Shown in pieces: positions 16,143-24,411 of a DNA stretch of 64,000 bases. The notes beneath the pieces are model-generated. The model did no database searches and was not told the origin of the DNA. It saw nothing but the letters and a program-made list of their open reading frames with translations. The DNA is taken from assembly GCF_023656745.1 (NCBI RefSeq), contig NZ_JAMOKO010000002.1:155587-219586 (forward strand), given 5' to 3'. The position numbers and the translations under genes were made by a program. Numbering within the stretch: position 1 is the first letter of the stretch; the number at the start of each line of letters is the position of its first letter. This stretch comes from Collinsella sp. BG-O-102. Lineage in GTDB: Bacteria; Actinomycetota; Coriobacteriia; Coriobacteriales; Coriobacteriaceae.

Positions 16143-17204
16143 CTATTCAATCATGCCGCGCTCGAGCGTACCGAGCGCCGCGCGGGCGTCCCATGCTGCA
16201 ATGCGCTTCTCGGTCTTCCACGTTTGGAAGAACCAACCGGCAGCCGGCGCAAACGAAGCCAGCTGGTTGGCGATAAACACGCGCTCGTAGGCATTGCGGC
16301 CCTCGGGCGTAACCGACGAGTTAGCAAAGATCGCCGCGCCCGACCATTCGCCCACCAGCACGGGGAACCCAGTCGAAATCGCCTCTTTAAGCTCGCGCTT
16401 GTTACGCGAAATCGCCGTCGTCAGCCCGCGGGGGCTCGTGATGTCGAGCGCATACTCGTCGCGGTAATGGTACAGGTGAAGGTCCATGTAGACGTTCTTG
16501 TACTTGGCGCCGCGCATAAAATGCTTCCACTCGCTGGGATGCCCCGACGACGAGAAGACGACGATCTTATCCTCGGGCATATACGAACGGACGAGCTCGT
16601 AGGCATCGCGATAGAAATTGCGCAGGTAGTGAGCGGGAATGCCATCCGTCATGGTGAAGAGGCTCTTGCGAACGCTCATCTGCGGCGTGTCCAGCAGCTC
16701 AATGCCCAGCAGGCTCTCGGCCTCGCCATAGCGATCGGCCAAGCGCTCGAGCACGTCGAGTGCGACATGGCGGCCGTTAGTGGACGAATGCCACTCGGCA
16801 ACAGCCTCCGGCGTGGTGGGCGAATCGTTGGAATCGCCCTGGCCACCGGGCACAGTTGCCAGATCGAGCAGCACGCGGATGTCGTACTTGGCAGCCCACT
16901 CAATCGCGCGGTCGATGTAATCGACAACCGATATGTAGGAGGCATCGGACTCCTGTGAGCCAAAGGCATACCAAGGCACCGGCAGACGCACGGCATTGAG
17001 ACCGATCTGCGCCATGCGACGAAAATCGCCCTCGCTCACAAACGTCTCGTAATGGCGGCGCATGCGCTCGTTATAGGCGGCGGTACCCATGGCCTCCTGT
17101 AGCTCGGCCGCGTTGGATGCACCGGTCGCCGCGTACAGCGACGGGGTCACCCAAGGCTCGGGAATAAACCAGCCAGAGAGATTAACGCCGAGTATCCTCT
17201 CCAT
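16143..17204 (-). CDS. GH5-like protein (exo-1,3-glucanase type) with a lost acid/base residue
   Basis: A 353-residue TIM-barrel protein resembling GH5 exo-1,3-beta-glucanases: GVNLSGWFIPEPWVTPSL matches the start of that group, and the nucleophile-like glutamate is in VGEWSG (about E286). Where the family has GIELLNEP this protein has GIELLDTP (about 170-174), so the acid/base Glu is Thr, and the usual LHGAPG segment reads LATVPG. It may be inactive or use another mechanism. ATG 17204 is preferred over the 100-codon extension because of the preceding AAGGGGG and because the extension crosses repeats. There is no signal peptide, so it is likely cytoplasmic. It is followed closely by rsmI. Confidence 0.82.
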   Translation of the reverse strand: MERILGVNLSGWFIPEPWVTPSLYAATGASNAAELQEAMGTAAYNERMRRHYETFVSEGDFRRMAQIGLNAVRLPVPWYAFGSQESDASYISVVDYIDRAIEWAAKYDIRVLLDLATVPGGQGDSNDSPTTPEAVAEWHSSTNGRHVALDVLERLADRYGEAESLLGIELLDTPQMSVRKSLFTMTDGIPAHYLRNFYRDAYELVRSYMPEDKIVVFSSSGHPSEWKHFMRGAKYKNVYMDLHLYHYRDEYALDITSPRGLTTAISRNKRELKEAISTGFPVLVGEWSGAAIFANSSVTPEGRNAYERVFIANQLASFAPAAGWFFQTWKTEKRIAAWDARAALGTLERGMIE

Positions 17205-17582
17205 CACTGCCCCCTTCGGATCGTGCAGGCTGAGCCTGCATCGTATTGCACAGGAAAAGTATCGTTTTGAGTATACCCGCGCGTGCGGACAGACGACCGA
17301 ACGGTCTGTAAAGTGGCGCAAAAGCGGGAGGAATATCTGGGCGGGCCCGAGATGGCGCGCCGAGATGTACATATGCGCCGGAAGTAGGCGGCCGAAAAGC
17401 GCATCCCGTTCTGAGCGCGGGATCTGGGACGCAGTTTCCGCCAAAGACCGCAAAAGGAAAGCACATCCCATTCTGACGCCGGATTCCGGGTCGCGCTTTC
17501 CCAAGCGGCCTCAAAGCGGAAAACGCATCCCACTCTGAAGCCAAATTCCGGGACGCAATTTCCGCAGAGCCCTCAATAAAAG
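17205..17582. repeat. Gene-free stretch with three ~62-bp palindromic repeats
   Basis: Three imperfect copies of GGAAAnCGCATCCC ... GGGACGCnnTTTCC occur at about 17392-17440, 17456-17502 and 17518-17564, spaced 62-64 bp. Each is itself an inverted repeat of about 47 bp. Differences between copies are scattered. No coding sequence is supported; frames across it are upstream extensions of the GH5 gene. Confidence 0.8.
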
Positions 17583-17608
17583 AAAAGGACCCCTTTGCAG
17601 AGGTCCTA
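17583..17608 (-). terminator. Terminator of tRNA-Phe
   Basis: Minus-strand AGGACC and GGGTCCT pair and are followed by TTTTC, 12 bases after the tRNA end. Confidence 0.7.
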
Positions 17609-17620
17609 GTCAATTCAAGG

Positions 17621-17693
<73 letters not shown>

Positions 17694-17816
17694 ATTTGAG
17701 GTGTGCCTTGTTTCAAGGCTTGATTAGTATAACCAAGGACGCGTTCCGGTCAACCGAGAATTTTAAAAAAGTTTTTGAGCACAGCCTCGGTTCTATAAAT
17801 CGGCACGTCAGAGGCA

Positions 17817-18104
17817 TCAGCCGGCAGCAAGAAGTTTTTCGCTCAGAGCCGCACGGGCAAACTCACTTGGCGTCATCCCCTCGGCAGCCGCCCGTCGACG
17901 AATGGCCTCCTTCATTCCCAGAGGAATCTTGACCGACAGCGTTGCCGTCCCCTCACCTGAGAGCGGGGGCCGTCCACGCACGATCCCACCAACGGTGTGT
18001 TCGCCATCCGGAAACTCTCCGCGCTCGTACGACTCGCACCACGCGTCAATCATTTCATCCGTTACAACCTGACCATTAGCGGCCGTATACGTCTTGCCCA
18101 TCAT
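17817..18104 (-). CDS. Ribbon-helix-helix (CopG-type) antitoxin
   Basis: A 95-residue protein beginning MMGKTYTAANGQVVTDEMIDAW. The C-terminal 45 residues (GTATLSVKIPLGMKEAIRRRAAAEGMTPSEFARAALSEKLL) have the beta-strand, helix, G-x-S/T-x-S-E-F helix pattern of ribbon-helix-helix DNA-binding domains. Its ATG overlaps the stop of the upstream toxin-like gene by four bases (ATGA), so the pair is translationally coupled. As in other such pairs it probably neutralises the toxin and represses the promoter; this is inferred. Confidence 0.82.
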   Translation of the reverse strand: MMGKTYTAANGQVVTDEMIDAWCESYERGEFPDGEHTVGGIVRGRPPLSGEGTATLSVKIPLGMKEAIRRRAAAEGMTPSEFARAALSEKLLAAG

Positions 18105-18367
18105 CGACCCCTCTGCCGAGCTCGCTCGATCTCTTGCCAGAATTTCTTCTGGACTGGAGACAAGGCATGAATGATAAGCCACCCACGGACAAGCTCGACC
18201 GCAACAAGTTCCACACTTCGACCATCTGGAAGCCATCCAATGGCAAGCCATCTCGGCGGCTCGTCCTCCGACTCGCGGCGAATGCACTCAGTAACCGCGA
18301 ACCAGGCACCTAGTACCTGCTTTTCCGTCAAGTGTTTTTTGGCGTTCGGATGGATCTCAACATCCAT
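18101..18367 (-). CDS. Putative toxin of a toxin-antitoxin pair (RelE/BrnT-like fold suspected)
   Basis: An 88-residue protein with GGAGGAGAAGG before the ATG. It begins MDVEIHPNAKKHLTEKQVLGAW and has the strand-rich core WLAIGWLPDGRSVELVAVELVRGWLIIHALSP followed by a basic C-terminal helix (KKFWQEIERARQRGR). The order and lengths of strands, with IHAL near the end, resemble small BrnT/RelE-type ribonuclease toxins, though sequence identity to any one family cannot be judged here. Toxin-first order with a four-base overlap to a ribbon-helix-helix gene supports a toxin-antitoxin module. Confidence 0.72.
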   Translation of the reverse strand: MDVEIHPNAKKHLTEKQVLGAWFAVTECIRRESEDEPPRWLAIGWLPDGRSVELVAVELVRGWLIIHALSPVQKKFWQEIERARQRGR

Positions 18368-18426
18368 GCACCTTCTCCTCCATCTTACCCAATTTCGTAT
18401 GACGAAAGTCCGCTGTCGCCAATCTC

Positions 18427-18786
18427 TTACGCCGGCACTTGTTGGAGGGCGGGAGGTGTAGCGAGGATTGAAGGGCGTTCCAATACCGCCCAGGCGCCGG
18501 GGCAGGAGCACATACACCAGGGACATACGTTTTCGTAGCGCGCGAGGATATTGCCGCGTGCATCGATGAAGGCGATGTCGATGGGATAGGCCATAAAACA
18601 CGTATGGACCGAAGAGCAGCGTGGAAACGCCATGACGAGCGGCAGGCCGTTGGCGGCAACCGGACGCCGTCCCAGCATGCCGCGCAGGCGCACGACAAAC
18701 GACTCCGCCACCACAAACTCGGCCGGCGTCCAACCCAGCCTATTGAGTGCCCGCGCGTAGACGATGTAGGACGAGACCGCGGTCAC
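18427..18786 (-). CDS. DUF192-family protein
   Basis: A 119-residue protein. The GTG at 18786 overlaps the TGA of the upstream pilus gene (GTGA), so I prefer it over the longer frame. The DUF192 pattern is seen in FVVAESFVVRLRGMLGRRP, HTCFMAYPIDIAFIDARGNIL and the closing CPWCMCSCPGAWAVLE segment. Members are often found near Tad pilus genes in Actinobacteria and many are exported or membrane-associated, but no signal peptide is evident here. Its role is not established. Confidence 0.85.
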   Translation of the reverse strand: MTAVSSYIVYARALNRLGWTPAEFVVAESFVVRLRGMLGRRPVAANGLPLVMAFPRCSSVHTCFMAYPIDIAFIDARGNILARYENVCPWCMCSCPGAWAVLERPSILATPPALQQVPA

Positions 18787-19259
18787 ATGACCACCCCCGG
18801 ACGCCATGGATCGACCGTCACCGCACGCTCGTGCGACAACGTTGTCGGCGCCCCCAGCGGAACGCCAGCGATGCTGAGAGAAGTCGGCCACGGCTCATAG
18901 TGCATGGTGCAGGTGTAGGTCCTAAACGTACCGGATAGGGAGAGCAGGCCACCATCCGATGCCTTCGCGCCTTGCTCGCTCGACACTTCGATCTGTAAGT
19001 CATAGCCTTCCATGGCATTCAGAATTTGAGTCTGAACCGTCGCCGAGGCATCGGCAGAGCTTTCGTCGCCCTCCCCCTCCGACGCCACGGCATGCGCTAG
19101 CACGATGTCGGGCACCACGCGGTCGAAGCGCGCGACAGCGCTGGCAAAGATCATGACGTTGTACACGATGAGTGCCAGCGCCAGCAAAACGGGCGTAACC
19201 ACTGCCATCTCCACCGTCGCTTGGGCGTGCTCCTCGCGCAGACGCATGCGGATACTCAT
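18783..19259 (-). CDS. TadE/TadF-like pseudopilin
   Basis: A 158-residue protein with a class III prepilin-type N-terminus: charged leader MSIRMRLREEHA, then QATVEMAVVTPVLLALALIVYNVMIF, in which the glutamate is at +5 of the predicted cleavage site. Such minor pilins are cleaved by a TadV-type peptidase and take part in Flp pilus assembly. It overlaps the stop of the TadG-like gene by one base and the next gene by four bases, so translation is coupled. Confidence 0.88.
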   Translation of the reverse strand: MSIRMRLREEHAQATVEMAVVTPVLLALALIVYNVMIFASAVARFDRVVPDIVLAHAVASEGEGDESSADASATVQTQILNAMEGYDLQIEVSSEQGAKASDGGLLSLSGTFRTYTCTMHYEPWPTSLSIAGVPLGAPTTLSHERAVTVDPWRPGVVM

Positions 19260-21412
19260 TACGACCCGCCGCCCAGAGCGCCAACCAGCGTGGCGACATC
19301 GACGGTGAGCGGGATGGAGCCGCCGCCGGGCAGAGGAATCTCCGCAAGCGTGAACACCGTACCGCTAATGGTGCGTTCGACTTGATATTCCAACGCCTCG
19401 CAAAGCGCCTTGGGATCGGTCACGCCCAACGGAATACTTCGCAGCTTGTCTTGAGCTTGAGAGAGACCAGCAATGTCAGACCCCGGACTCTTAATGACGT
19501 TGGCGGAATCGGTCAGCACCGGCTTTCGCAGGCGCAAGTCGCACGGTTCCAGACCCAACGCCGCCACGGACGCCGAAACGGTATCGCCAAGCCACGACGC
19601 AATGGAGCCCAACGCGCCGCTGCCCCCTCCTAGGCCTTTAATCATCTCGCCCATTAGTTCGTCGGCCGAACCTTGGATATCACCGTATCCCACAAGCAGC
19701 CGTCCCCAAACATCCATGACGCCATCGAGTACGCCGGCAACGCCACCCGAGCGTTCCTTCAATGTCGAGAAAAATCGCGAAAGCACGTTGTTTTGCGCCG
19801 TCGCCTCATCGGGCGCCAGCACCGCGGCAGAGATGGCACCGCGACCGCCAAGCCTGACTGCCGTGTTAAACGAAGAGTTGAGCTCATCGGGGCTCGAGAT
19901 GGTACCCGAAACCGCAAAGGCAACCACGCCGTTGCGACCGGGCGGAGCGATACGCGGACGCTCGCCCGAAAGCGCTTTAATGGCCTGGTCAAACGCATTG
20001 CCTGCACGGTCGGCCTCGTCCTCGGTCTGACGCATGAGCTCAAGCTCTTTGTTCCGACATTTGACGTATTCCTCCAAGGCCTTTTTGAACTCGTCGAAGT
20101 GATATTCGAAGCCGTTTTCGATAGAGGTTGAAGGCGCCGCAACAGCACCAAGCGACAAAACGCCAAAATGGCATTTGCTGCATTTATCCTGTCCATCGTA
20201 ATCGGCAACCGAAGCAAATCCGCTCGGCGTCCCTTTCTTATAGTTAGGGCAGGTCGTCCCGTAATGCAGATACGCCTTGTCATCGTTCACGCTCGTCGGC
20301 CACACCGCATCGGTATAGAGTTCCGTCGCCCGAACCTCATCAGAGTTGCGCGGCAGCAGCGGAATATAGGAGGAAACCCTGTCTCCGTTCTCGGTTATAT
20401 GTGCCCGATCGACCTCCGCGCTCGCATAGGTATAAAACGCCTTACGCGCCGCAGACTCTGCCTTCATCTCGACACTCGAGCCGTGGGGCTTCTCATTTGT
20501 CAGACGCCAATGGTAGTAGTCCTTCGCGCGATCAAGGGCAACTTGGGGCTCCCACGTAACGCTCGATGAGTAATGCGGATTTTGAACACCGGAGAGATCC
20601 GTTAGGCTTTTCGCACGCTCCCACATGCAAGAACAGCTGCCGACCGAGCCCTTGTCAGACCCACCACAATCCGCCAGCCAAGCACGCTCTTTAGCCTTCG
20701 CCGTGTCCTCAGAAGCCTTCCGCAGCTCCTCGGCCGCACACTCTAAATCATCTGATGTGTCTTTAATGGTATCGGTCGAGATCTCGGAACCCTCGAGCGC
20801 AACAAAATCAGACTCGGATGTCCTGGGCACGGCAAGCGCCGTACCGGTATAGGTCACACTATCGGTATCCTGCGCCGACACCGCCTGCGTGGCACGCGCG
20901 GCGATCAGATACGGCAGAGCCGTCTCGATTTTCTGTAAGCCTTCCGATGCGCTTTTGGCAAACTTGTTGCGCGTTTTAATGATCTCAATCCCGGTGTCGA
21001 CCATATTGCCGGCAACCGGTTCGGCACCCGGGATGAGGATGGCGACCAGGCCCGTCCCGATCGTGGCAAACCCCGCCAGCCCCAGACTCAAGATGCTCGC
21101 ATCAACCACCGTGGCAGCCGTGTGATAGGACGACACTACGTTGGCACCCGCCAGCGCGCCGCTATCGGCCGCCACCTGGGCGTCCCCGGCACGCGACATG
21201 CTCCATATCGCCGCGGTCGACGAAAACAACAATGTGAGCACCACTAGGATGACCACGGCAGAAGAAAGCGTGGTATAGGCGCCGTCTTCGATAAACAGAT
21301 CGACACCGGCTCGACCCATAAAGCCGCCTCGCTTGCGATGGCAGCTCGGACGGTGCGTCAAAACGCGTCTAGACCAGAAACGCTTAATCCCATGCAGCAA
21401 TCCACGAATCAT
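19259..21412 (-). CDS. TadG-like pilus-associated membrane protein
   Basis: I start at the ATG of MIRGLLHGIKRFW, which has GGAGGGA just upstream and overlaps the preceding gene by 29 bp; this gives 717 residues. Near residue 45 is a membrane helix (TLSSAVVILVVLTLLFSSTAAIW) followed by AGDAQVAADSGALAGANVV, the hallmark start of the TadG/Flp-associated Tad domain. The extracellular part is long (about 640 residues), contains a cysteine-containing segment (CGGSDKGSVGSCSC; CPNYKK; CSKCHFG) that might bind metal or form disulfides, and has coiled-coil-like stretches. Its job in the pilus is not known. Confidence 0.85.
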   Translation of the reverse strand: MIRGLLHGIKRFWSRRVLTHRPSCHRKRGGFMGRAGVDLFIEDGAYTTLSSAVVILVVLTLLFSSTAAIWSMSRAGDAQVAADSGALAGANVVSSYHTAATVVDASILSLGLAGFATIGTGLVAILIPGAEPVAGNMVDTGIEIIKTRNKFAKSASEGLQKIETALPYLIAARATQAVSAQDTDSVTYTGTALAVPRTSESDFVALEGSEISTDTIKDTSDDLECAAEELRKASEDTAKAKERAWLADCGGSDKGSVGSCSCMWERAKSLTDLSGVQNPHYSSSVTWEPQVALDRAKDYYHWRLTNEKPHGSSVEMKAESAARKAFYTYASAEVDRAHITENGDRVSSYIPLLPRNSDEVRATELYTDAVWPTSVNDDKAYLHYGTTCPNYKKGTPSGFASVADYDGQDKCSKCHFGVLSLGAVAAPSTSIENGFEYHFDEFKKALEEYVKCRNKELELMRQTEDEADRAGNAFDQAIKALSGERPRIAPPGRNGVVAFAVSGTISSPDELNSSFNTAVRLGGRGAISAAVLAPDEATAQNNVLSRFFSTLKERSGGVAGVLDGVMDVWGRLLVGYGDIQGSADELMGEMIKGLGGGSGALGSIASWLGDTVSASVAALGLEPCDLRLRKPVLTDSANVIKSPGSDIAGLSQAQDKLRSIPLGVTDPKALCEALEYQVERTISGTVFTLAEIPLPGGGSIPLTVDVATLVGALGGGS

Positions 21413-21920
21413 AATCTCCCTCCAGCCATTCGGGACGCGATTGATACGAGACATCGACCTTGAGCTCAACGTAGCCGCCCTCGGCGGTGCCACCCATAGC
21501 CTGCACAAACGCACCGATCACAGGCAACGGCTTGACCTCGCCGGAAACGGACACGGACGAGGCGCCACCCGCACCGACCCGGCCAAGCTCGATATCCCAC
21601 GACAACGGCCCGCCGGCATGAAAGATCGAAACGTTGGGCACTGCGGCAAGTCGGCGGCGGGTGAACTCCTTAAGATCGTCGTCCTCCGCCGTCGTCGTGG
21701 TCATGAGCCGCGCGGTCTCGGCGGCGGCAGACTCCATGACCGCGCGCGTATAGAGCAGACACACCGGTTGCAGTGCGAGAAGGATGAGCGTCAGAAACGT
21801 CGGCAGCAAAAAAGCGGCCTCGACCGTAGACTGCGCCCGGTCCTCGCGCGCGATATCAATACAACGCGATGTCCTTAGCGCCCGCAGCGGCGTCGATAAA
21901 CGACGTCGAGGCAACGCCAT
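21384..21920 (-). CDS. TadE-like pseudopilin
   Basis: A class III prepilin-like protein with REDRAQSTVEAAFLLPTFLTLILLALQPVCLLY about 30 residues into the proposed product, the glutamate lying at +5. From the ATG at 21920 it has 178 residues; the start is uncertain because the frame runs open far upstream over other genes and no convincing ribosome binding site was found (overlap with the preceding pilin gene would be 65 bp). The C-terminal part is a beta-rich extracellular domain. Confidence 0.78.
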   Translation of the reverse strand: MALPRRRLSTPLRALRTSRCIDIAREDRAQSTVEAAFLLPTFLTLILLALQPVCLLYTRAVMESAAAETARLMTTTTAEDDDLKEFTRRRLAAVPNVSIFHAGGPLSWDIELGRVGAGGASSVSVSGEVKPLPVIGAFVQAMGGTAEGGYVELKVDVSYQSRPEWLEGDYDSWIAAWD

Positions 21921-22074
21921 GGGATGCCGCCCGCTCAACCAGCGCCGCCAAGCGCCCATCGGTGCCAGCACGCCAAAGCCCCGCGATCGCCAGCACGATC
22001 GATAACAGCGCCACTGTAACGATGGCGTATTCCACAGTCGCTTGGGCAACCTCTTCACGCAGAACGCTATGCAT
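21856..22074 (-). CDS. Small Flp/TadE-like pilin
   Basis: A 72-residue protein: MHSVLREEVAQA, then TVEYAIVTVALLSIVLAIAGLW. The TVEYA sequence after an A/G is the Flp-type prepilin cleavage site (cut before T, glutamate at +2/+5 in the family numbering). It sits between the hypothetical membrane gene and the TadE-like gene in the pilus operon. It may be a second structural pilin or a minor one. Confidence 0.82.
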   Translation of the reverse strand: MHSVLREEVAQATVEYAIVTVALLSIVLAIAGLWRAGTDGRLAALVERAASHGVASTSFIDAAAGAKDIALY

Positions 22075-22075
22075 T

Positions 22076-22639
22076 TCACGATCCCTCCTTTGAGCTTATT
22101 GTTTGCGGGACCAGACGCACGGCGCGCAGACGACACGAAGCATCGCCGGTGTCCGCGGCAACCGTCACCATATCGACCCAGCCGCGCCCATCGCGCACGA
22201 TGGCGCCCCATACGTTGCCCTTAATATCGAGATAGCCGCTCAGGGCGAGCTGGGACGTTGGCACCTCGCGGTAGGCGCGTAACATATCCGCCGCTGCCTC
22301 GGTCATCGGTCGGTCCTCGGACCATGCAAGCCGGACCGCAATCGCGTTGTCCTCAGGCGAATCCGTCGCAGTGCCAGACCGCTTGTCGAGCATCCGCAGA
22401 AAGGTTTGCGCCGTGACAGCGACATCCGAATCGTCCGCATCTCGCATCTCATCTTTTTGAGACGCCACCGCCGAATCTGAGCCCGAATCGAAGGCGGCCC
22501 CAGGACGCTGCTGCCGCGCGGCGTTTAGCCCCCAAACCGCCACTGCCACCGCCACAACCACACAGGCAAACACCAGCAGTGCGCCGACAGGCCGCCTACC
22601 CTCTACAGGCTGTTGATGCCCTCGCTGATAGCGTTCCAT
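22076..22639 (-). CDS. Uncharacterised single-span membrane protein of the pilus operon
   Basis: A 187-residue protein with a basic N-terminus, one membrane helix (about 18-40, GALLVFACVVVAVAVAVWGL) and an extracellular domain with no recognised motif (AQTFLRMLDKRSG ... VWGAIVRDGRGWVDMVTVAADTGD). The start overlaps the Flp pilin gene by 37 bp, and no other start codon fits, so coupled translation is likely. It is placed where some Tad loci have an RcpB/TadD-like accessory gene, but I see no homology. Confidence 0.7.
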   Translation of the reverse strand: MERYQRGHQQPVEGRRPVGALLVFACVVVAVAVAVWGLNAARQQRPGAAFDSGSDSAVASQKDEMRDADDSDVAVTAQTFLRMLDKRSGTATDSPEDNAIAVRLAWSEDRPMTEAAADMLRAYREVPTSQLALSGYLDIKGNVWGAIVRDGRGWVDMVTVAADTGDASCRLRAVRLVPQTISSKEGS

Positions 22640-22836
22640 AGATCTTGGACCTTGCCCTTAAATGCGACAATGGCAATGATGGCGATCACCACGAGCACGC
22701 CGACCAAGATGGCGTATTCGGTGGTGCCCTGCGCACTCTCCTCCTGCAGTAGCTCCCCGGCATGCTGGCGAGCGCGAATTGACTGGCAAACAGCCCAGCT
22801 CCAGACCTTGCCAGCAGCGTCAGTCATCGTGTTCAT
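22603..22836 (-). CDS. flp: Flp-family type IVb pilin
   Basis: The probable major pilin subunit. The 77-residue precursor has a leader of about 36 residues ending EESAQG, then TTEYAILVGVLVVIAIIAIVAFKGKVQDLWNAISEGI in two parts, with the invariant glutamate and tyrosine after the processing glycine. It lies directly after tadC (10-bp gap). The leader is longer than in most Flp pilins (often 15-30 residues); the internal methionine at residue 4 is an alternative start. Confidence 0.9.
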   Translation of the reverse strand: MNTMTDAAGKVWSWAVCQSIRARQHAGELLQEESAQGTTEYAILVGVLVVIAIIAIVAFKGKVQDLWNAISEGINSL

Positions 22837-22846
22837 GTATTCCTCC

Positions 22847-23488
22847 CTACATCATCCCGCCTGCTCCCAGCAGCGGGCCCAATATGGACAGAAGCAACGC
22901 CGGCAAGATGAGCGTGCCGGTGGGAATCAGCAGCTTGACGGGCGCACGCTCGATCTCGCGCTCGACCGCAGCGCGATGAGCCGCACGGATCTCGCGACTT
23001 TGAGCGGCCAGCGTCTCGGCAAGTGGGGCACCCAGGGCGAGCGCCTGCCCCACCGTGATGGCAAAGGTCTCGAGCGCTCGCACGTCCAGGTCGCGCGCGG
23101 CGGCCAACAACTCGTCCTCACGCGTGCCCACGCCCACCTGCCACGCCATGCAGGCCCGCTCAAGGCGAAGAGCCAGCACTGACCGGCGGTTGGCGCAGAA
23201 AATCTCAAGCGCCGCATCAAACGAAAGACCGGCCGAAAGACCCAAGCGCACAACATCGATCATCTCGGACACTTCGCCGAGCGACACTCGCGCCGGGCCG
23301 CCCACTCCAACCGCGCCCTTCACTCGCGCGGTCAGGGCATCGACCACTGAGCGACCCGCGGCAGCGACCAGCACCGCCTCGCGCTTGCAGGCCCCTGCGA
23401 TCTTGCGTGCATCCGCCCGATCCAAACCCGTCGCGACAAATACACTCAGGGCGCACAGGCAAGCCGCAACTGCAACCGGGGCGCTCAT
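22847..23488 (-). CDS. tadC: TadC-like pilus assembly platform protein (T2SSF domain)
   Basis: A 213-residue inner-membrane protein beginning MSAPVAVAACLCALSVFVAT. The T2SSF-type region (about 85-180) has SEMIDVVRLGLSAGLSFDAALE and FAITVGQALALGAPLAETLAAQSREIRAAHRAAVEREIERAPVK, and a closing pair of membrane helices. With TadB it forms the platform for pilus polymerisation. ATG 23488 overlaps the tadB stop by four bases (ATGA); the longer frame upstream overlaps tadB and is rejected. Confidence 0.92.
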   Translation of the reverse strand: MSAPVAVAACLCALSVFVATGLDRADARKIAGACKREAVLVAAAGRSVVDALTARVKGAVGVGGPARVSLGEVSEMIDVVRLGLSAGLSFDAALEIFCANRRSVLALRLERACMAWQVGVGTREDELLAAARDLDVRALETFAITVGQALALGAPLAETLAAQSREIRAAHRAAVEREIERAPVKLLIPTGTLILPALLLSILGPLLGAGGMM

Positions 23489-24411
23489 AGCTCCACCCGC
23501 ATAATGCGTCGGATAACCACCAGGGCAACGGCATTGAGGGCAAGACCCAGCACCACAGCGCCCACGCCGGCAGGCGTCGCAAGACCGCGACGAAAATCTG
23601 CCGAAAGCAGCGCCAACACCGCGCACATGCCCGCCGGCATCGCCGCGACCATATGCGCAGACATGCGAGCCTGCGACGTCTTGACATCCAGGCGGCGCTT
23701 GAGCTCAATGCGCTCCCCCACCATGCTCGACGCCTCGGACAGTAAGTCGGCAAGCGGAGCACCGGTGCGCTGAGACACCTTAAGCGCCAAGGTCACAAGC
23801 GAAAGGCCGGGAGCGTCGATGCGCACGAGCAAGTCATCGAGCGCGTCGGTCGCCGAGATACCGCAATCGATCGCCGCCGCCGCCCGCAAAAACTCGGTAT
23901 GCACCGGTTCTTGCGCATGAGCGCCCACAAAGCGCATGCCCTGGGCCAGCGAATGTCCCGAGGCAAGCGACATGGAAAGTGCGGTAAACGCCTCGGGCAT
24001 TGCCTCTTCTGCATCGTGTTGCTCGCGCCGGCTCTCAAAGCCATCCCGAGCGGCGCCAGCGGCAATCGGAGCAACAAGTCCCAAGGCAAACCCGAGGGGC
24101 GATAACGACACCATCGTTAGTAAAACGCAGCAGACACCGCTCGATAGCAGTAGAAACGCCAAACGCCCCGAAGCATCTTCGATCACGAGGCCAAGGCGAT
24201 GCGCCGGAGCCAGCGATGTCCACGAACGGGCGATCTTTTTCAGCAGATCGTTTTCCACCAGCTCACGCGGCAGCCTCTCTGCCACCGTCTCGAGCGCCTG
24301 ACGCGCCAGCTCCGCCGGCGGCACCTGCGGCACACGAGGTTCCGCCCCGCACGCCGTCGCAACAGAAAACCCTGCCAAACCCCCTACGACGAGGGGCACA
24401 GCGACCTCCAT
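23485..24411 (-). CDS. tadB: TadB-like pilus assembly platform protein (T2SSF domain)
   Basis: A 308-residue membrane protein with an N-terminal helix ([18 protein letters not shown]), two central helices, a T2SSF domain (about 135-235: EAFTALSMSLASGHSLAQGMRFVG ... VSQRTGAPLADLLSEASSMV) and a C-terminal helix pair. It partners TadC and the ATPase TadA. Its start overlaps the tadA end by 28 bp. Confidence 0.92.
   Translation of the reverse strand: MEVAVPLVVGGLAGFSVATACGAEPRVPQVPPAELARQALETVAERLPRELVENDLLKKIARSWTSLAPAHRLGLVIEDASGRLAFLLLSSGVCCVLLTMVSLSPLGFALGLVAPIAAGAARDGFESRREQHDAEEAMPEAFTALSMSLASGHSLAQGMRFVGAHAQEPVHTEFLRAAAAIDCGISATDALDDLLVRIDAPGLSLVTLALKVSQRTGAPLADLLSEASSMVGERIELKRRLDVKTSQARMSAHMVAAMPAGMCAVLALLSADFRRGLATPAGVGAVVLGLALNAVALVVIRRIMRVEL

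Noticed and set aside
17205..17504. 100-codon N-terminal extension of the GH5-like gene
   Set aside because: It would translate the palindromic repeats; the family start and ribosome binding site are at 17204.
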